This document shows positions 53,901-61,709 of a DNA stretch of 64,000 nt, in pieces; the stretch's first letter is position 1; the number at the start of each line of letters is the position of its first letter. This DNA comes from an uncultured Chloroflexota bacterium. GTDB taxonomy: Bacteria; Chloroflexota; Anaerolineae; Anaerolineales; Anaerolineaceae. The notes beneath the pieces were generated by a model. The model was not told the origin of the DNA and ran no database searches. It worked only from the letters and a program-made list of their open reading frames with translations. The stretch is from contig CADATZ010000033.1 in NCBI GenBank assembly GCA_902791025.1, positions 17,785-81,784 of the forward strand, written 5' to 3'. A program made the translations under genes and the position numbers.

Positions 53901-54089
53901 ACCGCTGCGGCGTCCGATACTTCCGGCTGTATGAGAAAGCTTCCGCTTCCAGTAAGCGGCCTGCATTCTATCCGGTACAATAATTTTCACCGGGGCTATT
54001 GGATCCATACTGCGGACTTTACAGATTTCATCTATGCAGAAAGACGTCTTTCCCCCTGCCGGTTGTGAGAGAAGAAGTTTTACGCTCAA
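50946..54089 (-). CDS. addB: ATP-dependent helicase/deoxyribonuclease subunit B
   Basis: The start is a TTG at 54089 with GGGGG upstream. The 1047-residue product has an N-terminal P-loop SQPAGGKTSFC and a degenerate helicase body. The C-terminal nuclease (FSCSAIETWLTCPFRYFLSRKL, then RVVDYKTG) ends with CPDYCPAAAWC. The Cys of TWLTC and the three C-terminal cysteines match the iron-sulfur staple of AddB. It is the inactive-helicase, active-nuclease partner of AddA and binds the Chi-type recognition sequence in known systems. It is the first gene of the addB-addA operon. Confidence 0.9.
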   Translation of the reverse strand: MSVKLLLSQPAGGKTSFCIDEICKVRSMDPIAPVKIIVPDRMQAAYWKRKLSHTAGSIGRRSGFIGTDIISFSKLALELLNGCGESPVLIPARLDSMCVREAVRLASENSSLDYFEPIMEKPGVISVFEKALRTLRQECISPEMLGSVSGGDMKTADTVKVYCAYLNILKKNNWTGTAGFLNVAAEALEKGCTTFLHCPLIVVDGFDRLTNESLHLLRVLSACSEKMLITLPARAGSDDPSDLRIIAEAERIRKALDAEYIGMTRKEGVSDLLKLADRVFYPGTSELSGKDTKCVVSRSSLLMIEASSRSAEVREALREMKRCILKGQLAHSDCAVFVPDMASYAPVLRQFGREMGIPLRFSQKQLLSRSPAASALKRLLRLAPDFETVQLLSVLRLPFLSGCPDPEDGEYGSYSSDLFVLDQIGRKMNVISGTAEWESAFAQAALSAPEKVAEITDENEEAEEGKIYEYPPREKLSRIRDSFLKFADLVTPPDGVHSRAEWIKWLETLLETIRFYEQIEDRKGRSFEADFKALLRRIVFCEEELKQGPVSFEAFLSEIESEMDKSEQTEPEFAADRIFVGDISQTSGCRWKLIVLTGFAEGIFPRAEHEELILTRVIRERLGLPAGPDQQLMFRHALTRSDGTVIITRPVKTDKGEEWPESIFWQNIRRMVDGRENILTVTENIPVTSGSLNEFAFRIARSGSKEIPNSVSEPEAEKLREKLSAAEKEFEKARFQSAGQYSMSPDQALIDALADPVRDSMPFSCSAIETWLTCPFRYFLSRKLHLEQLQQPGTGMDAAQIGTLNHLVMEMTFPPGTIYDSMDDVLEKANKNIDRVFATAPQDFGFRESELWEYEKEKYREKLLESIEKMFSSSRGRMPMNNRWKCIGAEMKFGYPKEGQDNTDPLLIETEAGPIRIRGIIDRVDQRDDGLIRVVDYKTGSSGFGKDELAAGSHIQAGVYAAAAVHALKLGTKSEGMYWSINDKSVKHPIEYDSEKDESVPNLSFLNKFAAGIRDADFPAEPAGGSCPDYCPAAAWCRRYSRRKKYV

Positions 54090-54251
54090 GATATATTCCC
54101 CCCCGTTCTGACTATTCAGTGTTTTATATTCTTCTCAACCTGCGTTTGCCGGAATCCGGCTGCATAAGCATGAAAAGATTCATTTGTCATGTTCCTATTC
54201 TATTTTAACAATATACCCTATACAAATAATAGAAAAACATATTAAAATAAA

Positions 54252-54354
54252 GTAACTCTTCAGAACGGAGTACACCTGGACAGCTTTTTACTGCGGCAAA
54301 GCCCGCACAAAAAAAACTGTACTGTGTTGCGTCATTTAAGTTCTGAACAATTAC
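54252..54354. mobile_element. MITE copy g (103 bp)
   Basis: The ends are GTAACTCTTCAG and CTGAACAATTAC. The flanks AAAATAAA and AGAATAAG agree at 6 of 8 positions, consistent with a decayed 8-bp target duplication. The inner hairpin is imperfect (ACAGCTTTTT versus AAAAAACTGT). The rest of the 324-bp gap 54090-54413 is A/T-rich and shows no gene. Confidence 0.68.
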
Positions 54355-54413
54355 AGAATAAGTATGAGTTGCTTTATCTTATCGTCATTTTTTAAATTAT
54401 AAGGAGAAATGAT

Positions 54414-54563
54414 ATGAATCGGAAAGAAATACCCGCCTGGGTGACGTATGTTCTTCTGGCACTCGCGATCGCCATGTGCGCATTTGGCGTGATCCGCGGA
54501 GAATGGAAGGACGTGATGCGGAAGGCTGTCGCCATCTGCATGGAGTGTATCGGCATTGGCTAA
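54414..54563 (+). CDS. CD1871A-type small CxxC membrane protein (49 aa)
   Basis: The ribosome site AAGGAGAAATGAT precedes the ATG at 54414. The 49-residue product starts MNRKEIPAWVTYVLLALAIAMCAF, a single membrane helix. Its tail VMRKAVAICMECIGIG has a CxxC and matches the CD1871A family found beside iron-sulfur membrane proteins in clostridia. It is probably an accessory or electron-transfer partner of the next gene, whose TTG start overlaps its last 8 nt. Function unknown. Confidence 0.75.
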   Translation: MNRKEIPAWVTYVLLALAIAMCAFGVIRGEWKDVMRKAVAICMECIGIG

Positions 54564-55452
54564 ACAGGATCTCATCAAACACACCCGCATCCGCAAAGCG
54601 GTGCAGGGCGGCTGGGGACTTCTGCACAACGCGCACTTGTCAGGGTTCCTCACCGGTACGATCTATCAGGGACCGCTGAAGAAATTCTGCGTTCCGGGCA
54701 TGAACTGCTATTCCTGTCCCGGAGCGGTCGGCGCCTGCCCGATTGGGTCCATGCAGGCGCTATTTGACGGACGGAAACGAAAATTCGCCTTTTATGTCGT
54801 CGGCTATCTGGCAGCCATCGGGATGCTTGTCGGCCGGTTTATCTGCGGCTGGCTCTGTCTCTTCGGTTTGATCCAGGAGCTGCTATACAAGATCCCGACA
54901 CCGAAGCTCAAGATTCCGGAAAAGACAGACAAGATCCTGCGCTATCTGAAATATGTCATGCTGTTTGTCTTTGTCTTCGGCCTTTCGTTCTTCTACCGGA
55001 ACGATGTCAAAGTAGGGATGCCCTGGTTCTGTAAGTTCATCTGCCCGGTCGGTACGCTGGAAGGCGGCATCCCGCTGGTGCTGCTGAATTCCGGGATGCG
55101 GGCAGCTGCCGGATGGCTTTTCCGCTGGAAGTTCCTGATTCTTCTGCTTTGTGTTGCAGGCTCAATCTTTATATACCGGCCTTTCTGCAAGTATATGTGT
55201 CCGCTGGGCGCTTTTTACGCACTTTTCCAGAAGATCAGCATTCTGCGCATGAGCTTCGATGAAAACTCCTGCGTCAATTGCGGTGCATGCTCCCGCCAGT
55301 GCAAGATGGGCGTCAACCCCATGAAGAATCCGAACAGTGCTGAATGTATCCGCTGCGGTGAATGTGTCAAGGTCTGTCCGAAGAACGCGCTCGCCTGGAC
55401 CGCTGCCGGAAAGACTAAAAAACCGGTCAATGTGAAAGTGACAGCGGAATAA
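54556..55452 (+). CDS. Membrane-bound 4Fe-4S ferredoxin-type protein (NapH-like)
   Basis: The TTG at 54556 overlaps the previous gene by 8 nt. The 298-residue protein has about five membrane segments. Cys-rich motifs of the NapH/NosR/RnfB-like type occur: CVPGMNCYSCPGAVGACPIG, FICGWLCLFG, FCKFICPVGT and CKYMCPLGAF. The C-terminal pair of 4Fe-4S motifs is CVNCGACSRQCKMG and CIRCGECVKVCPKNAL. It should carry electrons across or along the membrane, possibly toward a flavin-dependent reductase. The overlap with the CD1871A-type gene implies one functional unit. Confidence 0.87.
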   Translation: MAKQDLIKHTRIRKAVQGGWGLLHNAHLSGFLTGTIYQGPLKKFCVPGMNCYSCPGAVGACPIGSMQALFDGRKRKFAFYVVGYLAAIGMLVGRFICGWLCLFGLIQELLYKIPTPKLKIPEKTDKILRYLKYVMLFVFVFGLSFFYRNDVKVGMPWFCKFICPVGTLEGGIPLVLLNSGMRAAAGWLFRWKFLILLLCVAGSIFIYRPFCKYMCPLGAFYALFQKISILRMSFDENSCVNCGACSRQCKMGVNPMKNPNSAECIRCGECVKVCPKNALAWTAAGKTKKPVNVKVTAE

Positions 55453-55485
55453 TTTGCAGGCAGCAGGCAATAGGATATAGACAAT

Positions 55486-55552
55486 AGGGACAATGGGAAC
55501 GTTTGGCGTGGTTCCGAGGTCTTGAATCTGCGACAAACGTCCCCGTGTCCCT
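55486..55552. repeat. Inverted repeat of the GGGAC/GTCCC class
   Basis: The arm AGGGACAATGGGAACGTTTG is complementary to CAAACGTCCCCGTGTCCCT, with a loop of about 28 nt. It has no GTAAC ends, so it is not a MITE of the main family. It is preceded by AATAGGATATAG words. Confidence 0.6.
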
Positions 55553-55684
55553 GTTATACAAACAGCTTCTGGAGAAGGGCTTTTTTAAAGCTGCTTCAAA
55601 GGTTCAGTACTTTTTTTCTTCATGCATAATTCAGGTTTATAATAATATTAGAAATAGTCAAAAAATAACAAAAGGAGATATTAT

Positions 55685-57022
55685 ATGGTCGTTCTGAAAA
55701 TCATCGAGAATATAATTTTCGGAAACAGCGGCACATGGGCTGTGATTTCTGGCGTTCTTTATATCATCGGCCTTTGGCGGATTTTTCAGAAATCCGATGT
55801 ACCGGGCTGGAAGGCTTTGATCCCCTGGTATCGGGAATACTGGCTGGGTAAATGCGCGGGGAAAGAACAGGAAGGCCGTTTTTTGGCTGTGGCACAATTC
55901 ATTTATACGGCAGGTAATATTGCAGTGGAGCTGATAAAAAATGAAAATGCCCGTTTATTCGTTGCAGTTATCAGCATTATGGCTTGGATCATATATGCTA
56001 TATATTCCATTCAGGTCTATAACGGACTCATTGATGTATATAATGTCCGGAAACGCTGGCTGTGGCTGTGGATCCTGGCTGAGCCCATACCCGCCCTCAT
56101 CTGGGGGTTTAATGATAAATACCAGCCTTCCTGGAAAGCCGGGGAATTCCGTGATAACGCCGTTTCCCATGTGCGGGGCGGTGAAGTAGCGGATATGGGC
56201 GAAGGACTCACTGTGAACCTGAATAAACGTGAAGTCCCGGATGGATTATTCCAGAAAAAAGTGCTGCTGAAGGACATCCATATGAACATCAAACCCGGAC
56301 GCCTTGTTATGCTGCTGGGCGGCTCCGGTGCGGGAAAAACCACCTATGTCAATGCCATTAATGGCTACGAAAAGGCCGATGCAAAGGTGATTCTCAACGG
56401 GCGGAATATATATAAAGAATACAGCAAGATGCTGTATGAAGTCGGTTTTGTTCCGCAGTCTGACCTGATGCGCGGCAAGGATACAGTGCTTCATACGCTG
56501 ATCGATTACGCGAACCTGCGTCTTCCCAGCAATTTCTCAGATCAGGACCGCAAGGATCGGGTAGAGGAAGCGCTGAAGCTCTTCGGTCTCGGACCGGTCC
56601 GCAACAGCATGGTTTCGCAGCTTTCCGGTGGTCAGCGCAAACGCCTTTCCATCGCCATGGAATTCATTTCCAATCCTTCTCTCTTTATCCTGGATGAACC
56701 GGACTCCGGTGTCGACGGCGTTATGGCCCGGGAGCTTTTCAAACAGCTGCGGAAAGTGGCTGACACCGGACGCATCGTGATCGCCATCACCCATACACCG
56801 GACCGCGTGGTCGAGCTTTTTGACGACGTGATCATCCTTGCGAAAGATTCCGACCGTATCGGACGTCTGGCATTCTATGGGACAGTTGATGAATGCCGCA
56901 AGTTCTTCGGAAAGGAAAGGATGGAGGAAGTGGTCAAGACCATCAACCGTCCGGAAGAGGGCGGTGATGGACGTGCCGATGAATTCATTATCAAATACGC
57001 TCAGGAGGTGCAGCATGTCTGA
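55685..57022 (+). CDS. ABCG-like ATPase with N-terminal four-helix domain
   Basis: The 445-residue protein begins with a membrane part of about 140 residues (VISGVLYIIGLWRIFQKSDVPGWKALIPWYREYWLGKCAGK and further helices) like DUF5684. The ABC ATPase follows: GGSGAGKTT (Walker A, 212-220), FVPQSDLM, LSGGQRKRLSIAMEF (signature) and FILDEPDSG (Walker B). The sequence HTPDRVVELFDDV contains the H-loop. The fold order resembles ABCG half-transporters, with the ATPase separate from the permease in the next gene. The ribosome site AAAGGAGATATT precedes the ATG. The permease starts 8 nt before its stop. Confidence 0.85.
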   Translation: MVVLKIIENIIFGNSGTWAVISGVLYIIGLWRIFQKSDVPGWKALIPWYREYWLGKCAGKEQEGRFLAVAQFIYTAGNIAVELIKNENARLFVAVISIMAWIIYAIYSIQVYNGLIDVYNVRKRWLWLWILAEPIPALIWGFNDKYQPSWKAGEFRDNAVSHVRGGEVADMGEGLTVNLNKREVPDGLFQKKVLLKDIHMNIKPGRLVMLLGGSGAGKTTYVNAINGYEKADAKVILNGRNIYKEYSKMLYEVGFVPQSDLMRGKDTVLHTLIDYANLRLPSNFSDQDRKDRVEEALKLFGLGPVRNSMVSQLSGGQRKRLSIAMEFISNPSLFILDEPDSGVDGVMARELFKQLRKVADTGRIVIAITHTPDRVVELFDDVIILAKDSDRIGRLAFYGTVDECRKFFGKERMEEVVKTINRPEEGGDGRADEFIIKYAQEVQHV

Positions 57023-58316
57023 AGCATCTGTTGCGACACAACGTCATCTGAAATTACGATACCTTGGCAGAGGCGGCCAGATCATTATCTATTTAGGCAA
57101 ACTGCTGCGTGGGTTTATCTATCAGGCAGACTGGAAAGTGATGCCAATGGCTGCTTTGATCGCCGGTCTGGTCTCCATGGTTGTCCGGCGGGATTTCTTC
57201 CTCACCATGGAAGGAACACTCAAGGGCGCTTTTGCGCTGACTTGTGTTTCGATCTGGAACGGCTGTTTTAACTCGATCCAGGTGGTATGCCGTGAACGCG
57301 ATATTATCAAGCGGGAACACCGTTCAGGACTGCATATCAGCGCTTATATTTTTGCGCATATGGTCTATCAGGCGCTGCTTTGCCTGCTGCAGACCGGTAT
57401 CACACTCTTCGTATGTCAGCGGACCGGTATCCAGTTTCCACAGCAGGGACTTTTCACGCCCTGGCTGATCGTGGATATCGGGATCACCGTTTTCCTGATC
57501 ACCTACGCCTCCGACATGCTCTCACTGTGGATCTCTTGTATCACCCGTTCTACGACAACCGCTATGACCGTGATGCCATTTATTCTGATTTTCCAGCTGG
57601 TTTTTTCCGGCGGGATCTTCACGCTGCCGCAATGGGCGATCAAAATATCCGCAGCGTCTATCTCTAACTACGGTCTGAAGTGCATTGCCGCTCAAGCTGA
57701 CTATAACAAGCAGCCGCTGGTCACAGCCTGGAATTCCATCGTAAAAGTTGAAAAACAGGAATTCAACGCAACCGTCACCGTCGGCCAGATACTGGATTTT
57801 CTTCAGAAAGATGATGTCTCCTTGATTCACGATTTCCGTGCGACAGAATTCAATGCGCCGACCACCGGGGAGCTTTTGAGCATGTTTGGTCTCGGTGCGA
57901 ATGATCCTCTTGGAACAGGGCTGCCCAGCTTCAATGAGCTGCTCTCAATGGGAACAGGGATGCTTCCGGAAAATGCAGCCGGCGGGGAAAACACAGTATC
58001 TTCGGAAGAATCGGCTCCGCGAACGCTCACCTTTGGCCAGGTGATCGATGAACTTGCCGCGATGGAGAGCGTCAGGAATATTCGTGATAAGAGCTACAAC
58101 TTCAGCACGACAGTCGGTCAGATCATTGAAATGATCGGCAGAGAGAAAATGCAGAACTACGTACAGGATATGACCGCTCAGTCCAATCAGAACGCGGATT
58201 ATGAGAATTCAAAGGCGAATATCTTTGGGTATTGGGGAAACATCAGTATCTTCGTCTTTGTTTTTGCCATTCTCTCCGTCATCTGCCTTGAATTTGTGGA
58301 TAAAGATAAGCGGTAA
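57015..58316 (+). CDS. ABC-2-type (ABCG-like) permease
   Basis: The ATG at 57015 has AGGAGGTG upstream and overlaps the ATPase gene by 8 nt. The 433-residue protein has about six membrane segments in the ABC2_membrane arrangement (for example VMPMAALIAGLVSMVV, AYIFAHMVYQALLCLLQTG, LIVDIGITVFLITYAS and IFVFVFAILSVICLEF). A long hydrophilic loop of about 170 residues lies between the last two segments and is rich in Phe-Asn-Ala repeats; it may face outward. With the ATPase it forms an exporter of unknown substrate. A hairpin follows at 58336. Confidence 0.82.
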   Translation: MSEASVATQRHLKLRYLGRGGQIIIYLGKLLRGFIYQADWKVMPMAALIAGLVSMVVRRDFFLTMEGTLKGAFALTCVSIWNGCFNSIQVVCRERDIIKREHRSGLHISAYIFAHMVYQALLCLLQTGITLFVCQRTGIQFPQQGLFTPWLIVDIGITVFLITYASDMLSLWISCITRSTTTAMTVMPFILIFQLVFSGGIFTLPQWAIKISAASISNYGLKCIAAQADYNKQPLVTAWNSIVKVEKQEFNATVTVGQILDFLQKDDVSLIHDFRATEFNAPTTGELLSMFGLGANDPLGTGLPSFNELLSMGTGMLPENAAGGENTVSSEESAPRTLTFGQVIDELAAMESVRNIRDKSYNFSTTVGQIIEMIGREKMQNYVQDMTAQSNQNADYENSKANIFGYWGNISIFVFVFAILSVICLEFVDKDKR

Positions 58317-58335
58317 CCCCATGGACAGTGACTAT

Positions 58336-58381
58336 AACCGGATACAGCCGAGACCTTCCGATTTTGGCTGTATCCGGTTGT
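58336..58381 (+). terminator. Terminator-like hairpin after the ABC permease
   Basis: A perfect 14-bp stem pairs AACCGGATACAGCC with GGCTGTATCCGGTT around a 16-nt loop. There is no U run, so it may be an mRNA-stabilising hairpin instead. Confidence 0.5.
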
Positions 58382-58527
58382 ATGTCCGAAAACCCTTTTT
58401 CTCACCACGTCAGGAATCGAGGATGACAAGGCAGATGAAAACATCCAGATTCACACCGAAACAATCAACGATCTGAAATAAGCTACGGCGAATTGCAGGA
58501 TTCAGTAAAAAACAGAGGATTTTTGGA

Positions 58528-60525
58528 ATGGCAGAAAAGACTCTTTTCTTCCTTCTTTTATTATTTTCCGTGGTTTTCAACCGCACGTCAAACGCCGTCG
58601 CTGCGGATGAATGTTTTTCCGTGACGGCATCCTACAGCGGAGCCGTTGATTTTGATACGATCACTGTCGATTTTTGTGATGAATGGTTTCATCAGCCGGA
58701 TGATCAGTACAATCACAAGCTGATGCAGGCAACCTTTGCCATGGCAGTGACGGCCTTCCGCAGTCAGATTTATGATGATGCCAAGGATCATGACATTCTT
58801 GATTTTCTTGACAAAACCGGATTTATCGAACTTCGATCCGACGATTTCAACAGAGAGACCGGCATCAACACCATCGCCTCGGTTATTGCACATAAAAAAA
58901 TCGGTGATGATACTGTCATAGCAGTCGCAATTTCCGGGAATAATTATCAAAATGAGTGGCTCTCCAATTTTACAATAGATAATAAAGAACGTCCGGCGGG
59001 CTTTAACAGTGCCGCGGAAAAGGTGAAAGCACGCCTTGAAAATTATATCAGAACTCATCAATTGACGGGTAATCTGCGCCTCTGGGTAACCGGATACAGC
59101 CGATCGGCTGCCATTGCCAATATTTTTTCCGCGGAGGCTGTTGATTCGGGTCGATATCAGGCAGTTTACGCTTATACCTTCGCCACTCCCCGGACGACAA
59201 GAGAGCCGGAGCCGGAGCGATATACCAGCATTTTCAACCTTATCAATCCTGATGACGTTGTTCCCATGGTGCCCTTCGCGGAATGGGGATTTGCCCGCTA
59301 TGGCATTGATCTCTTCCTGCCTTCAATTTTCACGGACAGCGGTTATATGGAAAAATACCAGAAAGCTTTATCGGAGGGAAAATTCGGTGATGAAGTTGAA
59401 CCGCCGATCTTCAATCCCAGGATCAGAAGGGAGCTGCACACTGTTTTTGACTATTTGGCGTTCTTTATCGATAATGCTCAGCTTTATACCGATCAGCTTC
59501 AAAAACCGCTGATCGATTTCTATCAGAACAAAGAAGTCGGTACGTTCCTTAAAGAAATCCTTTCAAGGATCAGTTTCAAAGAGCTTGTGAAATCTATTCC
59601 AAAAAACAGAACAATGTTTTTATTTTATCTAAATGAAATTTACAACTTTTTGGATTACAATCTACAAACCTTTCTTTTGACATATATCGCGCAAAATTAT
59701 GATTATGAGTATAAATATTGGGATAAAAACCTGTCTCTATTGGAGAATGTTGCCTTCTGTCATCTGGAAAAAACCTATCGAGCCTGGTTGTTTTCCTCAG
59801 ATGATCCGGCAGAGATTTTCAAGCATAACCCGGATTATTTCCATTTTACGATCCTGGGCGATGTGGATATGGAAATATACGATGAAAATGGCGCTTTAAT
59901 CGCAAACATTGATCATGGTAATGATGAGAATTTAGATTTGACCTCTCTTCACTGGCCTGGTTTTAAAGGTGAGATCAGTAAGACGAAGCTTTATATGGAA
60001 AAATCCGGAAATCGGAGGTTAATTGTAGTACCCGCTGATCAAATCTATACGGTTCATATTTATTCCAATAAAGATCAGAATATCCGCGTTACATGTGTAA
60101 AGTATGATGTAGAAAAACTCAGAGGAGACGTCAAATACTTTTTTTATGCTGATTATGATAAAGGAGAAGAATACACGGAAACGATCGATCCCGCCGTGGA
60201 ACGGATGGATCCGGAGGACATTCCCGAGGACTTTGCCGAAGTCGAACTCTTTGAACCGTGGGAGGGTATGGTCGTGTATTCCCCAACCGTGATCATGCAG
60301 CTTGAAAATTCCGAGAGGATTCTGCAAAGATACCTGCCGGGAATGATACTTTTACATGTGATCGTCAATCTGATCCTGGCAGCGCTGATCATTTTTATCA
60401 TAAAGGCTGTCAGGGGAATCGTGATTGTAACGGTGAAGAAGGTTTTTGGAAAAGAACTCCCGGTTCATCCGGATCCGGATCCGCTGGAACCGCTGAGAGC
60501 TAAAAAGGCCGCAGAATGCGCATGA
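58528..60525 (+). CDS. Secreted, membrane-anchored class-3-type lipase
   Basis: The 665-residue protein has a signal peptide (FLLLLFSVVFNRTSNAVAA/DE) and one C-terminal membrane segment (ILLHVIVNLILAALIIFIIKA). The alpha/beta-hydrolase core has the nucleophile motif VTGYSRSAAIA with S191. Class-3-like motifs YTFATPRTT, NPDDVVPMVPF (Asp) and ELHTVFDYLAFF (His) complete a plausible triad. An accessory beta-rich domain (FTILGDVDMEIYDENGALIAN) follows from about 450. It should hydrolyse lipid esters at the outer membrane face. The ribosome site is weak (GAGGATTTTTGG). Confidence 0.8.
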   Translation: MAEKTLFFLLLLFSVVFNRTSNAVAADECFSVTASYSGAVDFDTITVDFCDEWFHQPDDQYNHKLMQATFAMAVTAFRSQIYDDAKDHDILDFLDKTGFIELRSDDFNRETGINTIASVIAHKKIGDDTVIAVAISGNNYQNEWLSNFTIDNKERPAGFNSAAEKVKARLENYIRTHQLTGNLRLWVTGYSRSAAIANIFSAEAVDSGRYQAVYAYTFATPRTTREPEPERYTSIFNLINPDDVVPMVPFAEWGFARYGIDLFLPSIFTDSGYMEKYQKALSEGKFGDEVEPPIFNPRIRRELHTVFDYLAFFIDNAQLYTDQLQKPLIDFYQNKEVGTFLKEILSRISFKELVKSIPKNRTMFLFYLNEIYNFLDYNLQTFLLTYIAQNYDYEYKYWDKNLSLLENVAFCHLEKTYRAWLFSSDDPAEIFKHNPDYFHFTILGDVDMEIYDENGALIANIDHGNDENLDLTSLHWPGFKGEISKTKLYMEKSGNRRLIVVPADQIYTVHIYSNKDQNIRVTCVKYDVEKLRGDVKYFFYADYDKGEEYTETIDPAVERMDPEDIPEDFAEVELFEPWEGMVVYSPTVIMQLENSERILQRYLPGMILLHVIVNLILAALIIFIIKAVRGIVIVTVKKVFGKELPVHPDPDPLEPLRAKKAAECA

Positions 60526-60695
60526 AATTCAGCAATTGTATTGCATAATAAAAATCTGTACAAACGCAAACTATACAGACAGATTCTGCGCGTCCGGCAG
60601 TAACTCCTGTGACTGCAAAGCACATTATCCTGATGTTTCCTTATATGCAATTATATTAGACTGTTTCTTATTCGCTGAAACTGGTTTAAGAAATA

Positions 60696-61101
60696 TCAAA
60701 ACCCGCCGAGTCCTCGATGTCCGTAGACTTTATGCTTGTTTAATTCTTCTTCCAGGGACGAGAATTCTTCTCCGCTGAGATCAACATTTGCTGCATCCAA
60801 ATTTTCGATAATTCTTTCTTTGTTTTTTGATCCGGGAATCGGCACTACGTTTGGGTATTTATGGAGCATCCACGCGAGGGAAATTTGCGCAGGAGTCGCC
60901 TGCTTTTTCTCAGCGAAGGTTTTCAGCATTTCGATGATTGGCCGGTTGCCTTCGATATAGCGTACAGCCATGTTCATAAGCATTTTGGATCGCGGCAATA
61001 CTGTATTCTTCCGCAGGGATCTTCCCGTACCCATGTGAAAAGGCCATGCAACCCATTCCGATTTCCGAAACTTCTATATCCCGAAGCATTCTCGTTTTCA
61101 T
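60696..61101 (-). pseudogene. Aldo/keto reductase remnant with a large internal deletion
   Basis: The ATG at 61101 (ribosome site AAGAGGTAAGAA) opens a normal start, MKTRMLRDIEVSEIGMGCMAF, up to NAYEHGC. The reading then jumps frame near 60965 to the C-terminal part (IIEMLKTFAEKKQATPAQISLAWMLHKYPN, VPIPGSKNKERIIENL and VYGHRGLGGF). About 200 residues of the barrel, including Tyr, Lys and His of the tetrad, are missing. It is clearly dead. It lies just after tetR in what was the same operon. Confidence 0.8.
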
Positions 61102-61111
61102 TTCTTACCTC

Positions 61112-61681
61112 TTATTTGAAAAACCCATTGACGCCGCCGAGCACAAGACGATTTGTCATCTCGATCACTTCTTCAAGCTGCAATTTTTTTCCATCCTCAA
61201 CCCATTGCCGGTACGCATTCAAAACCGCGTTATTGATGAATCCCATCAGCAGTTTTTTCTCGTAGTCAGAAAGCTTCTGATATTTTGCGGATTTGGACCA
61301 ACCGACTGTGTTCACATTTTCAACCATATCATTGCGGATCGCATGATAAGTCACGCTGCAGGTGATCTTTTCATAAGCAAGTCCCTGTTCAGCCGAGTAT
61401 AGGAAGAATTCCCGGTTTACTTTGTCGAGATCTTCCGGAAGAGAATAATCTTTGATCCTTTCAATATAGGAAGAAGATAATTCCGTCTGCATCTCCGCAA
61501 GCAGATAATCAAGGGTTTCATAATAATGATAGAAGGTCTTCTTATTGATCCGGGCTCTGTCACAGAGTTCCTTTACGGTGATCTTTTCGTAATCCTTTTC
61601 ACAGATCAGTTCATCAAAGGCACTTTTAATGCTTTCGATTGTTTTGACGACGCGCAGATCTTCATTTCCTTTCAAAATCAT
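61112..61681 (-). CDS. TetR-family transcriptional regulator
   Basis: This 189-residue protein has an N-terminal helix-turn-helix (TIESIKSAFDELICEKDYEKITVKELCDRARINKKTFYHYYETLDYLL), typical of the TetR family. The C-terminal ligand domain is helical. It is encoded downstream of flavodoxin and aldo/keto reductase genes and may repress that operon. The candidate operators at 63186-63230 would then be its targets, by inference only. The ribosome site is GGAAGG. Confidence 0.9.
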   Translation of the reverse strand: MILKGNEDLRVVKTIESIKSAFDELICEKDYEKITVKELCDRARINKKTFYHYYETLDYLLAEMQTELSSSYIERIKDYSLPEDLDKVNREFFLYSAEQGLAYEKITCSVTYHAIRNDMVENVNTVGWSKSAKYQKLSDYEKKLLMGFINNAVLNAYRQWVEDGKKLQLEEVIEMTNRLVLGGVNGFFK

Positions 61682-61709
61682 AAGAAAACCTTCCTTTCAA
61701 TTTTTCAAA

